Assembly: GCA_902797235.1 (NCBI GenBank)
Contig: CADBSB010000066.1
Span: 1-33,192 of the forward strand
DNA: 33,192 bases
Source of the DNA: an uncultured Ruminococcus sp.
Lineage (GTDB): Bacteria; Bacillota; Clostridia; Oscillospirales; CAG-272
Direction of reading: 5' to 3'
The position numbers and the translations under genes were made by a program. A model generated the notes under the pieces. The model was not told the origin of the DNA. It saw nothing but the letters and a program-made list of their open reading frames with translations, and searched no databases. Shown here in pieces: positions 16,478-21,755 of the stretch. Each line of letters begins with the position of its first letter. Position 1 is the stretch's first letter.

Positions 16478-17056
16478 ATGGCAAAAGAGAAAACCATCGC
16501 CGCAAAAGCCAAGATAGTTGAAGATCTTGCCGCTAAGCTGAAGGACGCTTCTTCCACCGTTATTGTCAATTACTCCGGCATCACCGTCGAGGACGATACG
16601 AAAATGCGTAAAGCCCTGCGTGAGGCCAACGTTGACTACACGGTAATAAAGAATTCCATAACGCTTCGCGCGCTCGAGTCTCTCGGCTACAAGGAATTCG
16701 GCGACGTTCTCACCGGTATGACCGCGGTCGCGATCAGCGCCGACGAGGTATCCGCCGCAAAGGTACTGAAAGAGTACGACGACAAAGTACAGACCTTCAG
16801 CATCAAAGCCGGTATCTGTGACGGCAAGGTCATGAACCGTGACGAGGTATTAGAGCTTGCCGCCATCCCGTCTCGTGAAGTACTTATTTCCAAGATGCTC
16901 GGCAGTCTGAACGGACCTCTCTACAAGCTGGCGATAGCCTTACAGGCGGTCGTCGATCAGGGCGGAGCCGCTCCCAAAGAGGAAGCGCCCGCAGAAGAAG
17001 CTGCACCCGCAGCAGAAGCTCCCGCAGAAGCAGCGGAAGCAGCACCCGCAGAATGA
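16478..17056 (+). CDS. rplJ: 50S ribosomal protein L10
   Basis: L10 anchors the L7/L12 dimers to the ribosome and forms the base of the stalk. The 192-residue protein begins AKEKTIAAKAKIVEDLA and contains the conserved VNYSGITVEDDTKMRKALREANVDYTVIKNS segment. The last 30 residues are an unusual Ala/Glu/Pro-rich tail beyond the normal L12-binding helix, as in several other Clostridia. GGAGG precedes ATG 16478. The gene is not preceded by rplK-rplA; it has its own promoter and leader. Confidence 0.97.
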   Translation: MAKEKTIAAKAKIVEDLAAKLKDASSTVIVNYSGITVEDDTKMRKALREANVDYTVIKNSITLRALESLGYKEFGDVLTGMTAVAISADEVSAAKVLKEYDDKVQTFSIKAGICDGKVMNRDEVLELAAIPSREVLISKMLGSLNGPLYKLAIALQAVVDQGGAAPKEEAPAEEAAPAAEAPAEAAEAAPAE

Positions 17057-17092
17057 TCTGCACAATAAAATAAAATTTGGAGGAAAATTAAA

Positions 17093-17473
17093 ATGGCATC
17101 CGAAAAAACAACTGCAATCCTTGACGCTATCAAGGGACTTACGATACTTGAACTTGCTGATCTCGTAAAAGAGATCGAAGCGGAATTCGGCGTATCTGCC
17201 GCTGTTTCCGTTGCAGCACCCGCAGCCGGCGGCGAAGCAGCTCCCGCGGCTGAGGAAAAGACCGAATTCACCGTCGTCCTCAAGGGCTACGATGAAGCGA
17301 AGAAAATGGGCATCATCAAGCTGGTACGTGAAGTTACAGGTCTCGGACTTAAAGAGTCCAAGGACCTCGTTACCGAGGCTCCGAAGCCCATCAAAGAAGG
17401 CGTTGACAAAGCTACGGCGGAAGCTCTTGAAAAGCAGTTCACCGAAGCCGGCGCACAGATCGAGCTTAAATAA
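17093..17473 (+). CDS. rplL: 50S ribosomal protein L7/L12
   Basis: L7/L12 forms the flexible ribosomal stalk that recruits and stimulates translational GTPases. The 126-residue protein has the N-terminal dimerisation helix region ([26 protein letters not shown]), an Ala-rich hinge (about residues 40-58) and the conserved C-terminal domain with [41 protein letters not shown] lies 8 bases before ATG 17093. The codon choice is that of a highly expressed gene. Downstream there is no rpoB; instead come a palindrome array and a four-helix-bundle gene. Confidence 0.97.
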   Translation: MASEKTTAILDAIKGLTILELADLVKEIEAEFGVSAAVSVAAPAAGGEAAPAAEEKTEFTVVLKGYDEAKKMGIIKLVREVTGLGLKESKDLVTEAPKPIKEGVDKATAEALEKQFTEAGAQIELK

Positions 17474-17477
17474 TACG

Positions 17478-17507
17478 TATAGCGCACTTCTTCGGAAGTG
17501 CGCTATA
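17478..17507 (+). other. Strong TTCG-loop hairpin after rplL
   Basis: A perfect 13-bp stem, TATAGCGCACTTC (17478-17490) with GAAGTGCGCTATA (17495-17507), closes a TTCG tetraloop next to a C-G pair, which is an especially stable RNA loop. It starts 4 bases after the rplL stop. There is no T-run, so it may protect the rplL 3' end or act as a terminator only with help. It also forms the left edge of the palindrome array. Confidence 0.75.
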
Positions 17508-17686
17508 GCTAAATTCGCCTTACGGCGAGCTAAATTATGCGTTGCATAGCTAAATTTGCTAAAGCAAGCTAAATTCGGCTTCGCCGAGCTATAAGGCGAA
17601 TTTAATTTAGCTATACGACACGGTCGTATAATTTAGCTGACGTATTACGTCAATTTAGCTGAAAATCTCTGATTTTCAATTTAGCT
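17507..17686. repeat. Linker-palindrome array 1 (AGCTAAATT linker)
   Basis: A constant 9-base linker separates variable perfect palindromes. AGCTAAATT occurs at 17507-17515, 17528-17536, 17548-17556 and 17567-17575, with a partial copy at 17587. Its reverse complement AATTTAGCT occurs at 17604-17612, 17630-17638, 17652-17660 and 17678-17686. The palindromes between them differ in sequence: CGCC/GGCG (17516-17527), ATGC/GCAT (17537-17547), TGCT/AGCA (17557-17566), CGGC/GCCG (17576-17586), ATACGAC/GTCGTAT (17613-17629), GACGT/ACGTC (17639-17651) and GAAAATC/GATTTTC (17661-17677), all with loops of 2-4 bases. A 12-base arm at 17511-17522 returns inverted at 17592-17603, so the left half can also fold on itself. 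No known repeat family is assigned. Confidence 0.9.
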
Positions 17687-17729
17687 GAAAAAAACTAAAA
17701 ATAATATTATCGTTTAGGAGGTACGCATT

Positions 17730-18095
17730 ATGTCTAAAAGCATTATGCTTGAAAAGGCAAAAGATTTTGCAGTTGATATTGTGCTTTTATGCAGAGTATT
17801 GAGAAACGAAAAACACGAAAGCGCTTTAACAAATCAGCTATTAAGGTCAGGTACATCTATCGGCGCTAATATACATGAATCAAAATATGCACACAGTACA
17901 GCGGATTTTATTTCTAAAATGCAAATTGCTCTTAAAGAATGCTATGAATCTGAGTATTGGCTTGAACTGATGTTCAGAACAAGCATTATATCGGATGAGC
18001 AGTATAAAAAACTGAAAAATTCCTGTGGTTCTATAAGACATATGCTTATCTCTTCTATTAACACCACTGAAAAAAACGATACAACAGATTTATGA
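17730..18095 (+). CDS. Four-helix-bundle protein (S23 / 23S rRNA intervening-sequence protein family)
   Basis: The 121-residue protein belongs to the small all-helical family found in intervening sequences of bacterial 23S rRNA genes and related in fold to Avd, the accessory protein of diversity-generating retroelements. Diagnostic segments are LLRSGTSIGANIHES (about residues 36-50) and KMQIALKECYESEYWLELM (about 62-80). The exact role is unknown; relatives are basic or nucleic-acid-binding pentamers. GGAGG (17716-17720) sits 9 bases before ATG 17730. The codons are AT-rich compared with the neighbouring genes, consistent with horizontal acquisition. It lies between a palindrome array and a terminator, outside any rRNA gene. 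Confidence 0.88.
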   Translation: MSKSIMLEKAKDFAVDIVLLCRVLRNEKHESALTNQLLRSGTSIGANIHESKYAHSTADFISKMQIALKECYESEYWLELMFRTSIISDEQYKKLKNSCGSIRHMLISSINTTEKNDTTDL

Positions 18096-18132
18096 AAATC
18101 GCACTCCGAATTATTTCGGAATGTGATTTTTT
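18095..18132. terminator. Terminator after the four-helix-bundle gene
   Basis: AAAATCGCACTCCGAA (18095-18110) pairs with TTCGGAATGTGATTTT (18115-18130) around a TTAT loop, with one G-U pair and one mismatch, and is followed by T residues. The terminal A/T tracts could serve both strands. Confidence 0.8.
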
Positions 18133-18203
18133 ATATTTTTTCGGATTTTTCCGACATTTTGAGGCGCTTGATTGTTATTATGGTGAAAAGAGGTGAAAAT
18201 GAT

Positions 18204-18662
18204 TTGAGCCGGGATGAATTAGAGGCGTTTTACAACAAATACAAGGAGTACGTTTATAAGCTGTGCTATACTTATATGAAGCGCGCCGCCGACGCCGAGG
18301 ACTGCGCGGAGGACGTGTTTGTAAAGGTACTGTCAAATGACCTTAAATTCAACGGCGAGGAGCATGAGAAGCGGTGGCTTGCCGTCGCCGCTGCAAATCA
18401 CTGTAAGAACAAGCTGAAAAAGCGCAACCGTGACGGCGCGCCGCTTTCGGATATAACGGATGAGGTACAGGAAGAAAACAAAAACGACGAGGTTTTACAG
18501 GCGGTTTTAAGTCTGCCGGACAAGTACAAATCCGTCGTGTGGCTTTATTATTACGACGGCTATAAGACCGCGGAAATAGCCAAAATATTAAAAAAGCCCG
18601 CCTCCACCGTGAGAAATCTTTTGTCCGAGGCGCGCGCGATCTTAAAAAAAGTGTTGGAATAG
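18204..18662 (+). CDS. ECF-type RNA polymerase sigma factor
   Basis: The protein has only the two domains of a group IV sigma factor: region 2 (FYNKYKEYVYKLCYTYMK ... DAEDCAEDVFVKV) for -10 recognition and core binding, and region 4 (about the last 55 residues) with the helix-turn-helix KTAEIAKILKKPASTVRNLLSEARAILKK. The start is uncertain: TTG 18204 is preceded at 8-10 bases by AGAGGTG (18189-18195), giving 152 residues; ATG 18180 would add 8 residues but has no well-placed ribosome binding site. The gene is followed after 9 bases by a single-span membrane protein, the usual place for an anti-sigma factor. The signal and regulon are unknown. Confidence 0.85.
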   Translation: MSRDELEAFYNKYKEYVYKLCYTYMKRAADAEDCAEDVFVKVLSNDLKFNGEEHEKRWLAVAAANHCKNKLKKRNRDGAPLSDITDEVQEENKNDEVLQAVLSLPDKYKSVVWLYYYDGYKTAEIAKILKKPASTVRNLLSEARAILKKVLE

Positions 18663-18671
18663 GAGTTTATT

Positions 18672-19517
18672 ATGGAAACCGAAAAAATAAAAAATTCTAT
18701 CGACAATATCGCCTTTAACAGCGATACGTCGGATCGTATGTATGACAATATACAAAAGAAATATGAAAGTAAAAAGAAAAGATGTATAAATCCGCGTATC
18801 ATCATCCCCGTCGCCGCGTGCGCCGCGCTTTTGGCCGTCGGCGTGAGCGTTACGGGCATAGTGCTGTCAAAAGCAAAAGACGGAAGGACGACGGAAACCT
18901 ACGGCATCGTTACGACGACCGTCGACCCGGACGGTTTGGCCGGCGAGGGCAACGGCTTCGCCGGATTGAATATACCGCTGTCTCCCGTTTCCGATATTCT
19001 CTTCAAAAACGCCGTTCTGACAGACGAGGAGGGGCGCGCGTATCTTAACGAGAATTTCGGCAGTATCAAAAGCTCGTTATCAGCCAGCGGCGTTTCCGTA
19101 TCGGATATGAAGATCTCAGAGCACGGCTATTATCACATAAAATGCGAACAAAAGACGTCCGCCGATTATGATGTAACGCTCGATCTGACGGAATACTCTG
19201 TAAATCAGGGCTTCCGCGATTATCTCGTCTATAACGGCGACACTCTCGTTTCCATCGTTACGGTGACGAAGGATAAGGACGGGCGCGTAGGCTCCTCCGT
19301 ATCGTTCGGTGCGGACGATTATTACCGCTCGTTTGACAAATTCATAAAGCAGAACGCGGGTAAAGAGATAATATTCTTATACGTCGGAAACGTGGAGGTG
19401 ATTCTGACAAACGACTACGCCCCGTTTTCCGTCGGGCATAACGTCTCCCCACTGTTTGAAAACATGAGAGATCCGTTCAATGCGTTTTACAGCGAGTCGG
19501 TCGTCTACGTCGCCTGA
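18672..19517 (+). CDS. Probable membrane anti-sigma factor
   Basis: The 281-residue protein has a cytoplasmic N-terminus of about 38 residues (KIKNSIDNIAFNSDTSDRM), one membrane span (about residues 42-66, IIIPVAACAALLAVGVSVTGIV) and an extracytoplasmic beta-rich domain of about 210 residues. This topology and its position right after an ECF sigma gene fit an anti-sigma factor that senses an envelope signal. No classical zinc anti-sigma motif (HxxxCxxC) is present. The family is not recognised with certainty; the assignment rests on topology and neighbourhood. It is probably co-transcribed with the sigma gene and perhaps with the acyltransferase downstream. Confidence 0.65.
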   Translation: METEKIKNSIDNIAFNSDTSDRMYDNIQKKYESKKKRCINPRIIIPVAACAALLAVGVSVTGIVLSKAKDGRTTETYGIVTTTVDPDGLAGEGNGFAGLNIPLSPVSDILFKNAVLTDEEGRAYLNENFGSIKSSLSASGVSVSDMKISEHGYYHIKCEQKTSADYDVTLDLTEYSVNQGFRDYLVYNGDTLVSIVTVTKDKDGRVGSSVSFGADDYYRSFDKFIKQNAGKEIIFLYVGNVEVILTNDYAPFSVGHNVSPLFENMRDPFNAFYSESVVYVA

Positions 19518-19608
19518 AAAGCCGCAATTATATTTTACAATATATCTACCATAGATACATTTATTTGTGCTATATTAACAGTATGGCTTTATACGGGAGT
19601 GTGAGATT

Positions 19609-20721
19609 ATGGAAAACAAACGCTTTGATTTGCGTCTAAAGCGGGCGATATACGATATACCGGGCAGGAATTACGGTATAGAGCTTTTGCGCATAGTCGC
19701 CATGATTTTTATATGCGTACTGCACGTCTGTACGAGAGGCGGCGTAACGTCGCATCTTTCGGCGTCGGCAGACCCCGACAAATACCGCCTTGCGTGGTTT
19801 TTTGAGGCGGTGACCTTCTGCTGCGTCGATATATTCGGTATGATAGCCGGGTTTGTCGGATATAAAAAAGGGCTCAGACTGCGCCGCCCGCTTGAGCTGT
19901 GGCTTGAGCTTGTGTTCTACACCGTTTTATGCACGCTTGTGATCTATCTTTCAGCACCCGATAAAATGGTTGAAAACGCATGGTTCAAATCGGTAATGCC
20001 TGTAATGAACGGCGAATACTGGTATATGACCGCGTTTTTCGGCGTTTTGATACTGTCTCCGTTTTTAAACGCGGCGGTACAGAAAATGGATCTTAAAATA
20101 CTCGGAATATCGCTTTCGCTTGTAATGCTGTTCTTCTCCGTTTTGCCGACCGTTATGGACGCTTCCGTTTTCGGTCTTTCAAGCGGATACTCTACGCTCT
20201 GGCTCTGCATTATGTACGTTTCGGGCGGATTTATTGCGCGGATAAAAAAGCCTAAACCGATATTCTCCGCCGCGGCGTTCGTATTTTTCTCCGTTATCTG
20301 CTGGCTTTTAAAAATCAACGGCTTATCGTCCGTACTCAAATACACCTCTCCCGTCGTCGTGGCGGCCGCCGCCTCGATACTTATGACTTTTTGTGAGATC
20401 GATATAAAAAGCTCAAAAGCGCGCGCCGTGATCGGCTTTATTTCGCCGTCGATGATAGGTATATTCATTCTGCACGTCCATACGCTTATATGGGATCTTC
20501 TGCTGAAGGACGCCGCCGTGCCGTTCACCGAGGACAGCGTTTTTCTCATGGGAGCGAAGATCCTGGGAGTTGCCGCGGCGATATTCATCGGCTGCTTCGC
20601 CGTCGACCTTGTCCGGCGCGGATTGTTCTATCTGTTACGCGTAAATCCTCTTTTACAGAGGCTTGAGCGGAGCGTGACTGAGATATTCGAAAAGAAGACG
20701 GTATCAAAGGAGACGGGATGA
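19609..20721 (+). CDS. Acyltransferase family 3 (OafA-type) membrane protein
   Basis: The 370-residue protein has about ten membrane spans and begins its membrane domain with YGIELLRIVAMIFICVLHVCTRGG, the acyltransferase-3 signature in which the histidine near the end of the first span is essential in studied relatives. The late motif ISPSMIGIFILHVHTLIW is also typical. Members O-acetylate or O-acylate surface polysaccharides or peptidoglycan. GGGAG lies about 11 bases before ATG 19609. The gene follows the sigma and anti-sigma pair by 91 bases with no clear terminator between, so it may belong to that regulon; this is an inference. Confidence 0.85.
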   Translation: MENKRFDLRLKRAIYDIPGRNYGIELLRIVAMIFICVLHVCTRGGVTSHLSASADPDKYRLAWFFEAVTFCCVDIFGMIAGFVGYKKGLRLRRPLELWLELVFYTVLCTLVIYLSAPDKMVENAWFKSVMPVMNGEYWYMTAFFGVLILSPFLNAAVQKMDLKILGISLSLVMLFFSVLPTVMDASVFGLSSGYSTLWLCIMYVSGGFIARIKKPKPIFSAAAFVFFSVICWLLKINGLSSVLKYTSPVVVAAAASILMTFCEIDIKSSKARAVIGFISPSMIGIFILHVHTLIWDLLLKDAAVPFTEDSVFLMGAKILGVAAAIFIGCFAVDLVRRGLFYLLRVNPLLQRLERSVTEIFEKKTVSKETG

Positions 20722-20726
20722 TCCTC

Positions 20727-20816
20727 GCGCCGTAAGGCGCATATCGAACGCGAAGCGTATATCGAATGCGAAGCATATATCGAGCGCGAAGCGCATATCG
20801 ACGTTTTACGATTCGA
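20727..20816. repeat. Linker-palindrome array 2 (ATATCGA linker)
   Basis: The 7-base linker ATATCGA occurs at 20741-20747, 20759-20765, 20777-20783 and 20795-20801, with a related ATTCGA at 20811-20816. Between linkers are perfect palindromes: GCGCC/GGCGC with loop GTAA (20727-20740), ACGC/GCGT (20748-20758), ATGC/GCAT (20766-20776) and GCGC/GCGC (20784-20794), all three with a GAA loop, then CGT/ACG with loop TTT (20802-20810). The three GAA hairpins all contain GCGAAGC, a DNA mini-hairpin known to be unusually stable. The layout copies array 1 with a different linker. It starts 6 bases after the acyltransferase stop. Confidence 0.88.
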
Positions 20817-20826
20817 CCTGTAATAT

Positions 20827-20890
20827 GCGAGGCTGACGTTCGCCTCATCCACCACTCCGCGGTCCCCCTTCCCCAACGGTGGAAGGTATG
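20827..20890. repeat. GC-rich inverted-repeat element
   Basis: Two nested inverted repeats lie here: GAGGC (20829-20833) with GCCTC (20842-20846), and CCTTCC (20867-20872) with GGAAGG (20881-20886). The composition differs from both flanks. From memory, strings like TCATCCACC and CCCCCTTCCCC recur in intergenic repeats of gut Clostridia, so this may be a remnant of a short mobile repeat. That identification is not verified. Confidence 0.4.
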
Positions 20891-20894
20891 GAAA

Positions 20895-20925
20895 AAGGAA
20901 CTGTCGTTATTTTCGGCAGTTCCTT
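20895..20925. terminator. Bidirectional terminator between the acyltransferase and DUF4358 genes
   Basis: AAGGAACTGTCG (20895-20906) pairs with CGGCAGTTCCTT (20914-20925) around a TTATTTT loop, with one G-U pair. On the minus strand it ends in a T-run, 20 bases beyond the lipoprotein stop; on the plus strand ATTTGTTTGATTTT follows. Confidence 0.85.
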
Positions 20926-20944
20926 ATTTGTTTGATTTTAAATC

Positions 20945-21613
20945 TCAGAAAAGCTCTTTTACGATAGCCTTGTAAAGCTCGAACGCGGTGCAGTTCGGAT
21001 TATCCTCTACGTACTTCTGTGCGCGGAGGACGCTTGCCTCGGTGTTCTGCGTTACGGCGTATATAACGAAATTGCCTGTGACGACAACCTTTCCGGTGTC
21101 TATCATTTTTGCGTTCGTTCCGTTTTCATCGTCGTAAAGCTTGAAATCGCCGTTGTTCTTCTGCTTGTTAAGACGGTATTCGGCAAGAGCCTTTACGGCT
21201 TCAACGTCTGCGGCGTCTTTTACTTTAATGACCGTGACTTCTTCTATATACTGTCCCTGCGCTACGCGGAAAACGTATCCGTCCGCTCTTGTAAACTCCT
21301 CTGGTATCTTTATTTCCCACGTCGTCTCGTCTATCTCGGTCGTTTCCTTAAACATTCCGGAGATCATCGAATTGTCCGCGACTGTAAGGCCGTTTGCTTC
21401 CGCCGTGGCTTTATCCGCCGAAACGTTGGCCGGTAAGTACGTAAGCGTTACGTCCGGGACCGTTATTTCCTGCGTGGCGGCTTCCGTCGTCGTGGCGGGA
21501 GCGCTGTCCGTTACCGTTTTGCTCGTACTGTCGGCGGGGGTCGACGGCGCGCATGATACGATGACCGCGGCGGTTGCGCAAACAACGAGTAATATTGCTA
21601 AAAATTTTTTCAT
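20945..21613 (-). CDS. DUF4358 domain-containing lipoprotein
   Basis: The 222-residue protein begins with a lipoprotein signal peptide (MKKFLAILLVVCATAAV) and a lipobox VIVSC, with C21 as the expected lipidated cysteine. A Thr/Ser/Ala-rich linker (about residues 22-50) leads to a domain with YVFRVAQGQYIEEVTVIKV, AEYRLNKQK and a late VVVTGNFVIYAV followed by an amphipathic helix. This pattern matches DUF4358, a family of small surface lipoproteins common in Clostridia with no known biochemical role. AGGAGAGG precedes the ATG at 21613. It has its own promoter and a terminator downstream, so it is transcribed alone. Confidence 0.82.
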   Translation of the reverse strand: MKKFLAILLVVCATAAVIVSCAPSTPADSTSKTVTDSAPATTTEAATQEITVPDVTLTYLPANVSADKATAEANGLTVADNSMISGMFKETTEIDETTWEIKIPEEFTRADGYVFRVAQGQYIEEVTVIKVKDAADVEAVKALAEYRLNKQKNNGDFKLYDDENGTNAKMIDTGKVVVTGNFVIYAVTQNTEASVLRAQKYVEDNPNCTAFELYKAIVKELF

Positions 21614-21661
21614 TAAGTACCTCTCCTGTAAACTGAAATACGGTATTTTTCGTATATTAGC

Positions 21662-21689
21662 ATTTTAGCACAAACACACGGAAAGTCAA
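21662..21689 (-). promoter_or_regulatory. Promoter of the DUF4358 lipoprotein gene
   Basis: On the minus strand TTGACT (21689-21684) and TAAAAT (21667-21662) are separated by 16 bases, about 48 bases before the ATG. The intergenic region 21614-21755 holds nothing else that I can identify. Confidence 0.6.
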
Positions 21690-21755
21690 GGCAAAATCCC
21701 GTTTGTTTACAATATTTGTTTATGATTTTACAAAGACTTACGCGTCAATTAAAAG

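Noticed and set aside
16961..17053. Frameshift or fusion at the end of rplJ because of its repetitive Ala/Glu/Pro tail
   Set aside because: The frame is intact, the stop is clean, and similar acidic tails occur on L10 in other Clostridia.
17478..17507. Standard rho-independent terminator of rplL
   Set aside because: The stem is strong, but no T-run follows; I keep it as a stable hairpin only.
17478..17690. CRISPR array
   Set aside because: The regular units are 9-base linkers with 10-17 base palindromic inserts, far below CRISPR repeat and spacer lengths; the linkers change orientation and no cas genes are nearby.
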